Shown: positions 22,461-34,526 of the stretch, piece by piece
Layout of the letters: every line of letters begins with the position of its first letter
Numbering within the stretch: the stretch's first letter is position 1
Assembly: GCA_013399695.1 (NCBI GenBank)
Contig: VXAU01001255.1
Coordinates: forward strand, 94,620 to 158,619
Origin: Formicarius rufipectus
Taxonomy: Eukaryota > Chordata > Aves > Passeriformes > Formicariidae
Direction of reading: 5' to 3'
DNA: 64,000 nt
Notes under the pieces: model-generated
The model's input: the letters and a program-made list of their open reading frames with translations, nothing else
What the model was told of the DNA's origin: nothing
The model's database searches: none
Position numbers and translations under genes: made by a program

Positions 22461-25249
22461 TCATGTTGGTCTGTGTTCATTTCAGCTTGTCTTGGAGCAG
22501 AAACTGGCATTTTTCACTATGTTTCTCACTGATTATTATCTCTTTGAACCATGACTTTTGCCAGCTTGAGATATCCTATGTACCTTCAACCCTTACTTCT
22601 CCAGAGACTGAATAGACAATATAATATTATTAAAATTTATATAGACTGCACATAGATGTTTATATTTGCTGAATTACAGAAACTCAGAAGAGCTGGCACT
22701 GACAGTGGCAATGTTCATCTGTATCGATCAATTCACTGGTGAATGTGTTATTTTGTGGGTTTTTGTTGTTTTGGTTTTTTTAGCTCAGAGACAGAATAAA
22801 TTAATGTGCTATGTATAAATATGTATTCGACACATACTGACTGCAGAAGAAAAAAACCCTTAGTACAGAGGACTGCAGTCTGTCAGAGCCCCATGTCGGG
22901 TTTGTCAGTTTTACAAAACACTCCACTATTTCTGCTGATGCAGATGGACAATCATGCAAAGGATAAGATACTTTTTGTTCTCCACAGCATATAGCACAGG
23001 ACTGTAAAACAGTACCTTACCTCAGATGAGTGTGTTCCAGACTGCCCTGCTCTGAACTCCTAGTGTGCTGAAAACTGTGGATAACTTTGTGCTGTATCAA
23101 TGAGTCGTTTTGGTAAAATGAAGATAAAGACACCACCAACATTCTTAGTCAAGATAATGTTTTGTTTATTGTATTATGTATAACTTACTATTTCCCAAAT
23201 TTTAAAGCTAAAATGTAGACTTCACGGCATTTGGCAGCTGCAAATAAGTCTGCTTCTATACAAAATTACAAAACTTTGACCCAGGGATTTCCTGTACTAA
23301 CAGAATGAGTTAATCTTTTCATCTCTTCTACCAACTTCAGCAAGTGTTTAATCAAATTTCAAAGTCCACTCAAATTTCCAAATTATTTTTTATTATCAGT
23401 GTCTCTAATTAATAAGTACATTTAAATAATATGTCTTTCACATGAAATAGTGCTGCATGAGAGGTTAAATCACTCAGCCTATGCAGCTACCTGGTTAACT
23501 GGTTTTACAAGGGAACTACTAGAACTAAATTTTTGCAAGTCAATTACCTCCCATTCCTTCTCAGCCCTTATCTGTAGGAAAACAGATATTTAAAAATATA
23601 TAGAAAATTAAAATCCTGTAATCTGTACAATAAAAATTATTATTTATTTTGTGCACAAAACCCAGCAACCCTTGAGAAGGTTATCATTGCAATACACATC
23701 AGGTCAATACTACTGTGTGTGAGGTGTCCACATTGGTGCTGAGTTCAGTTCCTCCATTCATTTTATGAATTTAAGAGGTAAGTTGAAGACATGTTATGTA
23801 ACATTACCAGGACAGGTTTGCTACCACCAAACGAGAAGGTTTGCAGCTTTCCTGGTGAGTCATTTAGCAAAGCTTCAGTTAAACAGATGTAAATGTTAAA
23901 TAGAGATCCTACCTCAAAAATCTATGTTTCAACAAAAATGTTATCTCTAATGAAGAAATAACAGTCCTATTTGGAAGCACTGGCTTGTAGCTTCATTTTA
24001 TAGGCAAGTGTTGATTTTTTTCATTTATTCACACACTTAAATTTTTTGTAATGGGATTTATCCTGCAAAACTCATAACTGATTGGTAATGTTTTCTATTT
24101 TTTGTTACATTTTGAATCTTGCCAAACATTAAACTACTTCCTTTTTTTTTTTTTTTTGATCCTTTGATATTGTTTCTTCACTGTCATACAACAGATAACC
24201 TCCTGTATTTCAAAGACACACTGGAAAATGGAATCATTGTTGAAATGCTTGATTGCAGCTGACAAGAGTGACATGAGTTGCATTCTTACTCATTAATGTC
24301 ACTTTTCAGAACACAAGAACTTTTAAAACCACAGATTTTATCCAGTTGCAGTTCTTAAAGTCTCATCCATGGCACAATTCAGTTTTCAACACTTTCTATA
24401 CTCATTATTTTTGTTCAAAAAACAAAAGCAGAAATTTATACTTTTTACTTGATCAGTAAGCAATTTTGATTCTCATTTGTCTCCATTGCTTTGTTGATGA
24501 AGATTTCTCTGATGTTACACCTTTCTGAATTAATGAGTCATGGACGTACCATCTGAAAATTTCCTTTAATTAATTAAGAAGTTAATAATAGGGAAGCCCA
24601 TGAGTCATAGTAGGTTTTTTTATGACTTTATATTTTTCATATTTTTCAATTTTCTGTATGCTGGCTTGGTTTTACCTTCCTTTTTATTTATTTTTTTAAA
24701 TAGGCCTCCCACACTTCTTTAAAAACAGTATCTTACTAAACTTTTGATTATATTTCTTTACTTTTACCTAGATCTGATAATGAAAAAAATCAAGGATGAA
24801 ATTCTTTTTTTCTGGTCAAACCCATATATTTAGATTAATACTAGGGGCGATTATTTGCAGTTCTTTTTTTCCCCCTACTATTATTTCCTTTAACCTCTGT
24901 GTTATTGCAATTTTGTCATAGCAATCTGTTCTTGTATCAAACATTGGAGAAATATCAAGACCAGAAGCACTTAGTCTAGAACTGTGTTTGGTAATTCTGC
25001 ATCTGTGACTCATAAGAATTTAAAAGTCTCATATAATTTTGGCATTTGTAAGTGTCACCTAGGAACTTTTTATGACAGAGAAATGAGATATCTCATAGGA
25101 AGCATTTTAATAAAAAAGTTATATTCACTCTTTCCCTCTCCTTGTCTAGTACTGCATCATGAAAATATATGTCTGAAGGGTGTGAAGAGCTCAATCATCA
25201 AATTTATGGTCCTGTCTTTCATTAGGTCCCCTTAGATTTATGCCAGTCT

Positions 25250-25665
25250 TAAGAGGCTTACCCAGTCTGTTCTCAGTAAACTAATTGCTGTTCCTACACA
25301 CCCTATTCCACTGGTCTCTACCTGCACCGTCAGAAGTTCTTCCCCAGTACCGGAACTAATTCCTCGTCACTGCAGTGGAAGATCACTAGTTTTGGTTCTA
25401 TCCACGCTGGACACGGAGAACATACTGCAGTTTTCTTGTTTGTTACAGTTTCTTAGTGTTTTAAGACCACAGTTACATGATCTCCAGTATTCCTTTTTCA
25501 TATTAAGTAACTCCCAGCCCTTCTCTCCAGTCAAGTTCCTTAAACCTTGTCACATTCTCTTCGTTCTTTGCTGGAACTTCTTCATTAGGGTGTTAATGTT
25601 CTTGAATTGCTACATCCCAAACTGGAAAGTGCACTGCCACTGAGACCATACTGCCACTGAATATA
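25250..25665 (-). mobile_element. old, diverged CR1/L3-type LINE 3' fragment
   Basis: The plus strand keeps, in order, pieces of a reverse-complemented CR1 3' region: ccactggtctctacctgcac, ccgtcagaagttcttcc, the cccttctctccagtcaagttcc block, and at the right ctacatcccaaactggaaag followed by actgccactgagacc, matching the CR1 segment that translates as an 'xxSxVxFWxxxx'-like stretch in active copies. It is heavily diverged, so ends and subfamily are uncertain. Confidence 0.5.
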
Positions 25666-26954
25666 GAAGGATTTCATATTTTACAGTCAATGTTCTTACT
25701 TATATCTCACTCTCCAACTGCAAACATTTGCAAGTTCCTCCCAGCACAGATAAACACGCCTCTTCCCGGAAGTGGGAGGTGTGTTCCCTCTCTCTATCTC
25801 TGAGCGATGGCTGATAGCAGATTTAGATTATTTTATATTTGTGTCAGTATTTCAAGGATTCACTGTTCTCTTTAATCCTGTTTTGGCTTTGGTGAGAAGG
25901 CACCTTTTTAAACAATCCAAAGCAAAGCAAGAGGTGCTTTTACTTTTTCTACCAGGTAATAACTTTCACCAGCAGGAGTTCCCCAGCTTAATTATCTGTG
26001 ACCCACTAGTTGTTCCATATGAGTTCTCCATTATATTTTTCAATTAATTGTCAGTATCCAAGGGGAATTATATTAGGCAAGTAATCCTAAGCAAACACAA
26101 AAATTTTAATATTTTTTCATAAGCGTTTAGATTAACAAAGATTTGTTTGTGAGACAGAGCACAATGGATATTTGTCGTAAATTTTTACAAAACAATTTAT
26201 TATAAGAATTTCATAAAACTTCTACTTTTATTTGGACATGATAAAGAAGAAATAAAGGACTGAAACCTTCAAAAAGCATAATATTTTACATTTAACAATT
26301 TATCTAAGGAACAATACAGTGACACCACTACTCATCTAAAGGTAAATGGTCACATAATGAGAAAAATTATGTTCATCAAACTGTGATACAAAATCACAAA
26401 TATATTAGTAGGATGACAGCAATTGAATTAATAAAATTAAATTATGTTCCAACAATTGATAAATCATGAGCAAGCAGGGACTTTAAAACATTATCTTTTT
26501 CTGATTGCTTATTAAAGTGAGTTATTCAATCAATCTGTCTTTCTGATTGGTTTTTCCGTTGTTTAATTAATATAACACTGGTTATTAAAAAAAAAAAAAT
26601 CTCTTCTGTGAATATAAACACCCTTTTATGCAGCAGTCCATAAAAGCAGTAGTTGGTTTTTATTTTTATTTTATGCCTTACCACCTACACACACAAATTT
26701 CAGAAACATAACACATTCTATGTAAATTCCTTCATGTGCAGACAAAAAAATTTTACACTGCAAGTTAAATTCTTCACAGTGACCCTGAGTTACAGCTCCT
26801 CTCTGGAATTATACTATGCTTCACTTACAAAATGTCACAACTTAATACTTTAAGGAATAAGTAATAAGTTTCATATTTTAGGTAACTATAGCCTTAAAGG
26901 TATTAAGATTTTTTTTAAACCGATAGCTGGTCTTAAGGATGTTCAGCTTCAGAG

Positions 26955-26992
26955 AAATAAAAAAAAAAAAAAAAAAAGAAAAAAAAGAAAAA
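26955..26992. repeat. A-rich run
   Basis: Almost pure A with a few G. No retroposon body is recognisable just upstream, so I do not call it a tail. Confidence 0.85.
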
Positions 26993-27796
26993 GGTGCTTT
27001 TTAATTTTTGTTTTCCTTTGGAACACATAAAACATGTTATAGTTGATAATTTTCTATCAACAGATGAAGTGGTGGAACAGAGGAGACTCAGACATCTGAC
27101 TCCAAATTTCATCATTAGTATTTTTCATGATGTGGACTTGCAGGTCATTGCAATGATGATGACAGAATTACCCAGTCTGTGAGGGTCCAGTAAAACATCC
27201 AGCAGGATTTGAGTCACAAAAAAAGCCTAGATGCTTGAGTCCAGCCATTCTGTAGTATGAGGCTTCTCAAGTGAAATTTTAGATGTGCTCTTGGCGCTCT
27301 CTTAGATCTGTGCTTCAAAAACCAAACCTTTTTCCTCGTAGCTGACAAGATCATGGTTATTGTGGAGGAAGGATGTCTGTTTTCATAAGTTGCTCTTGGA
27401 TTTGCCAAAATGTTTTGCATAAAATCTCAAAACCAATTAATTCACTTTGAGAGAGACATTTGTCAAACAGAATTGTAGTCTTCCTAGGCAACTGGACACC
27501 ACTCTGTGCCAGAGCTATAGCCCAGGAAAGGTTTGGGTTTTGCTTTTCTAAAATGCATGATCTCTCTTTTACCCCTGTCAGGACAGTTTTGTATTTTTGA
27601 CTTCACCTGATCTGAGTTCATACTTGGAAAGGCATTTTATTGCTAAGAAGTGTATTCCTTTGTTTGTATAATATTACATTTTTATATTTTATTTTTTATT
27701 GTATTTTGTTACTTCCGTTCTTGAGAAGACCAGAGATTATACATTTTGTTCCCTCTGGTTTTAGAGATATCCTGAGAATTGAAACTGTTGAGAATT

Positions 27797-27811
27797 AAAA
27801 AAAAAAAAAAN
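27797..27811. other. A14 homopolymer ending in one ambiguous base
   Basis: The single N at 27811 directly follows fourteen A residues, typical of uncertain homopolymer length in the assembly. Confidence 0.9.
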
Positions 27812-29844
27812 GTGAGTTGGAGTTGTGTTTTGTTTTGGTTTGATTTTTTTTGCCATCCACAAGAAAAATAAATGTTTACTTAAAAACATTGGAAATTAAA
27901 AACATTTTTTTCTATAGAGAAACTCACAGAGAAAAAAATACAGCACTACACCTTTAAAGTCATAAAACTTAAGTCTACATTTTCTACGGAATTCATAGCT
28001 GGCATCACATCTTGTATGTTAAATATATAGTAAGCACCATGAAAGAAAAATAGTCAGAGATATCTGAAAGTGTAACACATTTTAAACTATGAGAATAATT
28101 TTAACAGTAGAATTGGAATGATAAATCTATTCATATGGTGATTTCAGTTCTAATGCTTTTTTATTTTTTTATGTGTCTATTTTTACCATTGGATATGAAT
28201 TTTTAACTGCTGCATAGTATCTGTAGAGAGTTGCAATGTATGTACTTTTAGAAATATTTAGGATTCTCTTGTTTTTAAAAATTAAAACCTTGAAAGGAAA
28301 ATAATATTTTTAGATTACTGCAGTGGTATATGTGTTTATATATACATGTACATATGTAGACTACATATTTTTGCTAATTGTAGAGCCATATAAGGTTTGA
28401 GCACCATGCCTATTATATTTATGAAGTCATCCTGGCAGTGTTGCAGTACCAGGGTGAAGTAATTCCCACAGTACTCCCACAGCTGAACAATTTTCTGCTT
28501 GTTTTTGTTAGAGGTCAGACCTACATTTTCAAGCACAGAATTAATACATTCAAGGACAGGCTTGGCTGATCACCTCAAAGTACTTGCATAACTGAATAAA
28601 TTGCTAATATTTTAATATTGTGTGGATTGATACTAACATTTACTCTGTGATACCACTTTAGAGAAACTTATGAAAAGGCAAAGTAGTTGCACTCAGCACA
28701 TCGTCTGTTTCCACCAGAGTCTAACCATTTCACTAGCTAGTTGATAATAGTGACATTATAGTAAATACATTGTAAACATGGATTTATTTATCTGCAACAC
28801 TGTCTGATCATGCATTGTTGGTGGTGCTACTTGATGTATTACTGCAATTAATCACTTTTATAAAGGTCCTTTGCTGTTATTGTCAATGTTTGTGTCCCCT
28901 GAATTGTCTCAATGCAATTCTGTCAAGTGTTTGAAGGGCAGGATTATATTTTCTCTAGGTACAACTCAGAAAAGTGTATGTTCTGGAAGCATGTGTGGAT
29001 TTGTAAGTGTTAAAGAAAGAACAACTGACCCTTAGGGTCATTATATTTTGATTTTTTCTGTAATGCTCATGCATTTCTCAGCTCTAAACTGCAATTAAAT
29101 CCTTCTTACCAGCTAACGGATTGATCGTAATGTTTGCTAGATGAGTACTATTCACATTATGTGTTGTGTCTCTCAATTAACCTACTGATAGAAGGACATC
29201 TGAATTAGCAGCTGGAAATCCAGATTCCCAGGGCTATGCTCATTATGATAAATAATGAGCACTGCCTCTGTAATATTTTTCATTTTTGGTGTTTGAATAT
29301 TCAGCAAGGTGCCTGTCCTCTGCTGCTCAGAATATTGATGCCAGAACCATCTATTCAGGCATTTCCGACCTGACCGAATTTTGCAATATTCCTTAATTAC
29401 TGCTGGAGCTATTTGGAGAAAATACAGCTCCCTATTCTGATGCATACCTTACAGATTGAACAGAAAGAGTGACAATTGTAATGCTGCAGGCTCCTATTTC
29501 TCTATGGCAAAAAATTTCATGGACAGAAGACATTTTATTCCATTGCAAAAACTTTGCAAAATTTAGCTTTCCTATATCTTAGCATTTGGAGTTGGATACA
29601 ATTTAAACATCAAAGTAGTTTTGTGGGCTATATGTACATTTGATTTTTGATCCATCTGCACCAATGAACAAGGATATTATTTTCTGCGAGGGTTTTACCA
29701 AGTGTCCAGACTGCCCGGGTTCTTAACAGGCAATTTTATCTTTGTTTCTAATTAGCTCCCTTTCTAAGTATCCTCCATACCATGTAGACTATTCAGTTCA
29801 TACTGTGCTTTAGGATTAGTGGGCAAGAAGAGACTACTAATGGC

Positions 29845-30390
29845 ACTTAGTACTCTGACTTGGGGTAGAGTTAACTTTCTGCATAGCAGACCATGTGGTG
29901 CTGTGCTTTCGATTTGTGGCTAAATAGTATTGATAACACACTGATGTTTTGACTGTTGCTAAACAGCACTTCCACAGCATCAAGACTTTCTCTACAGAAA
30001 GACTTTTTCTGCATTACTCTCGTTCACCTGATTTCTCCAGCAAGTGCACTGGGGTGGGAAAGGAGATGGGAAAGGGCATAGCTGGCATGGCTGACCCAAA
30101 GAACATTCTATGCTCTATAATGTCACAATCACCATTACAACTTGAGACAAGGAAAAAGAATGGGGAGTTTTTGGCTTCCAAGGTGACTGTTGCTGAGAAA
30201 ATGACTAGGCACTGATGTGTTTGTGGCAGGTGGTTAGGGAATTCTTCTGATTGCCTGTTTTCCCCTTCCCTTCTCATATTACACAGTCTTTGTCCTGATC
30301 CACAACTTATCGTACTCTTGCCCTTCCTGTTGTTTCTCCTTTCTTGCAGTGGGGCAGGTGCAGAATGAGCAAGCAGCCAGCACTGCAAAT
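29845..30390 (+). mobile_element. diverged solo LTR of family A
   Basis: Shares with the other family A copies the early ggggtagagttaa motif (about 29861), the attgataacacactgatgtt block (about 29928-29950), a degraded 'gacccaaagaacattct' counterpart of the ggatattcc segment (about 30093), and an end with cagtctttgtcctgatccac (about 30284) and gggcaggtgcagaatgagca. The middle differs in length from the copy at 43 kb, suggesting a sister subfamily or internal deletions. No retroviral genes adjoin it. Ends are approximate. Confidence 0.7.
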
Positions 30391-31348
30391 AAATATTGCA
30401 CAGACATTCTCATGAATGTGTGGGTGCACATCAGCATGCCTGCAATTTATAAAACTGAAGATATTTGGATCATTAAAATTAGAAGGACTTTAAGGGAAGA
30501 ATCATGATATGTGTGAGCAACAGATGTTGTAACTGATTAGTAATAACAGGGAACAAACAAGGCAATGAATTAGAAGCCATGGATATGTCTATGTACCGCT
30601 CTTTGTCACTATAAGTCATTTAATGAAAACTGGTACTGATGCCAAAATCTAAGACAAATCTCTTGAATGTATCTCAAGATGCTTAGCACCTGGAATTTAT
30701 TTATGCAGTGCAAGGCATTACTTGCTAGAAACAACTGCAAATTGCAGAGTTGAAGAAAACAGACAATATTATTTCCAGGTGTATGTTCATGTTAATTACT
30801 GCAGGCATATGATTTTTGACCTTCAGAAAATCTGATTAAACGAAAGTTCTACCTTAATCTTCATTGCACAAACTCAACAGTTTTTATGTGTTGATTTCTG
30901 AATAAATTTTATTAATAAGTCAGATCAGGTCTTCTCTGTGATTATACAGCTCTAAATTTAAATAATATTATTTCCATTCCAAATTAAATGAAATGTTAAA
31001 ATAATATATTAAAAATATTACATATTTTTGATTTTTAAAAAAGTTATTTAGATAGACTTGTATTAAGATCAATTGGGAAGTCCACAAAAATGTTCCTTCT
31101 AAATAGTTAAAAATTCACAATAAACTATGACATCAGGAATACATTTTTTAAAAAAAATTATCAAATTGTTATAAAATCAAAAACAACATCAACCAGTTTC
31201 AGTTTGAAATGGCTTCTAGGAACACAATTAGAGGTCTGAGGAATTCTTTTGACATAAATTCTTGCTGCAAATTTCTTCTTAAGGATCATACTGTCATTTT
31301 CTGTGAAAATACAGGGATAAATAAAAGAATTTTCAGAGAGTTCAAGGA
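30391..31348. other. non-coding AT-rich stretch
   Basis: No repeat, RNA gene or coding region recognised. Confidence 0.6.
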
Positions 31349-31740
31349 GGAGCATTGCCATCAGGTCAGATCAGGCGATCCTGCTCCTCTGTTCAGTCAT
31401 GATGAGGCACATCTGGAGTGCTGTGTCCAGTTCTGACTCCTCAGGACAAGAGACATGGGCTCCTGGAGCGCATCTAGAGATGGTCTGTGACGATGATTAA
31501 GGGACTGGAGCATCTCTTTTGTGACAATGGGCTATGGGATCTGGATCTACTCAGAAGAGATCTACTCAGAAGAGATCAATGTCTGTAATCATCTGAAGAG
31601 TGGGAGTCAAGAGGCTCTTCCTGGTGATGAAAAGCAATAAGCAGAAACTGATGCACAGGAAATTGCTCCTGAATATCAGGAAGAACAGTTGGCCAGAGAA
31701 GCTGTGTTTCTCTGCATCCCTGCAGCTAGCACTAGGCATT
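31349..31740 (+). mobile_element. CR1 LINE 3' fragment
   Basis: Translation and nucleotide order follow the end of CR1 ORF2: a tgctcctctgttcagtcatg stretch, then catctggagtgctgtgtcca (the LECCVQF motif), gggactggagcatctct (GLEHLS-like), and cagaaactgatgcacaggaa. Frames are broken and the tail is not clear. It carries an internal 15-bp tandem duplication (31546-31575). Confidence 0.75.
31546..31575. repeat. exact 15-bp tandem duplication
   Basis: tctactcagaagaga occurs at 31546-31560 and again at 31561-31575, within the CR1 fragment. It is probably replication slippage after insertion. Confidence 0.95.
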
Positions 31741-31869
31741 TCCCAGTGGCTCACTGCAGGCTCAGTGGGAAGGGTTAATTCTAGTACCCCAGACTGTAAT
31801 TATAGTACCATCTGCACGAAGACGTTGTGTGGATTGAGCTGTTTGGATCACCTACTGTGAATTTTCCAG

Positions 31870-31920
31870 TTCATAAGATATCTTAGTTCATAAGATATCT
31901 TAATTCATAAGATATCATGG
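31870..31920. repeat. 17-bp unit repeated three times in tandem
   Basis: Units ttcataagatatcttag, ttcataagatatcttaa and ttcataagatatcatgg run head to tail at 31870, 31887 and 31904. Each includes the palindrome agatatct or agatatc. It is a young-looking minisatellite seed. Confidence 0.95.
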
Positions 31921-33454
31921 ATAAATTTATGATTCTCTTTAGTCCCCTCTATCTGGACAAAGACTAAATTTCAGTGATAAATGCCCCAAATCAATATCTA
32001 AATCAGACAAGCCATTGGACATCATTCCAAGCAATTATTATAAAATAATCGCTAGTATTTTGCAGAAGTGACAGTGAATTCACTAAGCTGTTAAAGCAGT
32101 ATTAAGACACTGAGGAGACCAATACAAATACCTAATGAGAATAAAGAAAGCAGTAGTTTTTTCCAACATGTTTATTTTCTCTTTCTCACATCTTACCTTG
32201 CAAATGTCTGAGAAACTCCTTGGTTTGGTTTCATCAGCATAGTATAATTCCCATCATAACTGATGCTTAGACAATATTCTGGTTATATTCTGGGTCACAT
32301 GAGCAAAAGTCACTTACAGAAGGGAGCAGAAGCAAAGAACGCACTGTGTGGCGTGCATTTCCTCCTCATTCACAGTGTTAGTCTTACTCCACAGGCACAA
32401 CAATGCAATGTGTATTGAGTGGAGTTAATAAAGGTGAAAACTTTCTCTCTGTGGTGTGTTGTATTCCTTGTAATGGTACTTGTTACTTCATGGGACATAG
32501 AATAGTGTCAGTGGGCTGATATGGCTGAGACTAACGAGTCATTGATTCTCATTCAAGAAACCAATTAACATAATGAGTCTTCTTGCAGTCTATTGTGGTG
32601 ATAAATTAATTAATGTCTTTCATGCCTCAATCTGGTAAAACTGTCAGTAGATGGTGGTTTGTATTTAAGGCAATTTGTTCACCAAAATTATACTACTTTC
32701 TGGTTCTGTCTTTTTAATATCATTTAAATAATATATAGCCATATCTATTTAGGTGACTTCTACATGCTGCAAATAGAAACATTCATGACAATAAAAGCCA
32801 AGTCAGTGGGGAAAGTCAACCTTTTAATATTCATTTATATTAGCTGGTACCAGTTTTGCCTGTTTTACTTCAAATGGTTGTTAGAAAAGACATGAGCAAT
32901 GGTAGAAGTAATATCTCTTTCCAAGCCAAGTGGCTGAGAAGATTGGTCTAGCAGTCTAAAACATATGGAATGTGTAAAGCAAAGAAAAAAGAAAAAGAAT
33001 AAAAACAAAGATTGGAAAATCCTGTAGGCAAAATAAACAAAATATATTGTAATTTTATGGAATTTCAATATCCAATTAAGCAAACAAACACGAACAACAA
33101 AAAGAACAATGATTCTTATGTCTGGCAACGAAGATGAACTCTTTGTGTAAGTGGTTGGCATCTTATATTCAGTAGAAGTAATATGACGTAATAAATGTGA
33201 CAGTTGTAGGCCAAGTGGGATAAGGAAAACAGCGTCAGTATGGCAATATTAACAGGTATTCTTCCTCTGTCCTTGGTTTTCCAGGTATATTCTAGTCTTT
33301 AAGAATTTTCTGCTCTGGGTGAGACAAATGTTTCAATATCTTCAGGCCAAATATCATCTATTCTAAAGGATATTTCCTCTAAGAATATTTAGTCTCGAGA
33401 GCAACTATGAAGGAAAAATCACCATAATTTTTTTTTCCCTACAGTCAGGGCCAT
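31921..33454. other. non-coding AT-rich stretch
   Basis: No gene or transposon recognised between the 17-bp repeats and the next CR1. Confidence 0.6.
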
Positions 33455-34526
33455 ATTTTGGATGAACAAGACTTGAAGCACAGCTTGGAAGTTCCTGAGA
33501 TGTTGTGTCACATCCAGAGGGTAGTGGTCAATATCTCAGAGTCCCAGTGGACATCACTGACAAATGGTGTCCCTTAGGGGTCTGTACTGGGACCAGTATT
33601 ATTTACTACCTTTGCTAATTACATAGATGAAGGGACTGAGTGAACCCTCAGCAAATTTGCAGACAACATCAAACTGAGTGGTGCAGCTGACATATCTGAA
33701 GGATGGGATGCCATCCAGAGGGACCTGGACAAGCTCAAGAAGTGGGCCCATGGGAATTTCAAGAGGGCTAAATAGACCAAGTGCAAAGTGCTGCACCTGT
33801 GTTGGGGCAACCCCCAGTATCACCACAGGCTGGGGGATGAACAGATCAAGAGCTGCCCTGCTGGGAAGGACTTTGGGGTGTTGGTGGGGGAGAGGCTGGA
33901 CATGAGCCATCCATGGGCACTCACAGCCCACACAGCCAAGTGTGTCCTGGGCTGCATCCACAGCAGGGTGGGCAGCAAGGGAGGAAGGGGCTTCTGCCCC
34001 TCTGCTCTGGTGAGAGCCACCTGCAGTGCTGCCTCCAGCTCCGGGGTCCCAGCACAGTGAGGACATGGACCTGCTGGAGAAAGTCCAAAGGAGGCACCAA
34101 TATGATCAGAGGGATGGATCACCTTTTCTATGAGGAAAGGTTGAGAGAATTGGGATTGTTTAGTGTGGAGAAGAGAAGGCTTTGGGGTGGCCTATTTACA
34201 GGTTTCCAGCATCTAAGGGGAGCCCACAAGAAAGACAGAGAGGGAGTTTTTACTAGGGCTTGTAGTGACAGGACAAAGGGGAATGGCTTCAAAGTGAGAG
34301 TAGGTTTAGATGACATATTAAGAAAAAGTTTTTTCACTGTGAGGATGTTAAAGTACTAGAACAGGTTGCCCAGAGAATCTCCATCCCTGGAAATGTTCAA
34401 GGCTAGGTTGGATGGGGCTCTGAGCAACATGATCGAGGTGCAAGGAGTCCCTGGCCATGGCAGGGGCTTGCTACTAGATGATCCTTAAGGTCCCTTTCAA
34501 CCCAGGCCTTTCTATGTTTCTATGAT
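33455..34526 (+). mobile_element. CR1 LINE, 3' half with intact terminal tail
   Basis: Begins within reverse transcriptase and reaches the true 3' end. Visible in order: a GSVLGPVLF region (about 33580), FADNIKLS (FADN at 33656-33667, the catalytic FADD motif with its second aspartate lost), RDLDKLKKWAHGNF (about 33720), KCKVLHLCWGNPQYHHRLGDEQI (about 33780), DFGVLVGERLDMS (about 33868), MIRGMDHLFYEERLRELGLF (about 34100), and CSDRTKGNGFKV (about 34260). It ends with ttctatgtttctatgat (34510-34526). A few stops and frameshifts break it. The GC-rich body stands out from its surroundings and is among the better-kept copies here. Confidence 0.93.

Larger units (their letters stand above)
19685..25249. 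other. long non-coding stretch
   Basis: Contains a MITE-like inverted repeat (20264-20352), an A/C-rich low-complexity block (21138-21290), a duplicated contig edge at a gap (22408-22460) and a T16 run (24142-24157), each listed separately where notable. No gene recognised. Confidence 0.55.
25666..29844. other. non-coding AT-rich stretch
   Basis: Contains a long A-rich run (26955-26992) and an A14 run followed by a single N at 27811, which marks an unresolved homopolymer. No gene or further transposon seen. Confidence 0.55.

Noticed and set aside
30014..30388. 124-residue minus-strand open frame
   Set aside because: It lies antisense within a solo LTR.
33913..34359. 148-residue plus-strand open frame
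   Set aside because: It is the C-terminal part of a CR1 ORF2 (RGMDHLFYEERLRELGLF and CSDRTKGNGF), not a host gene.
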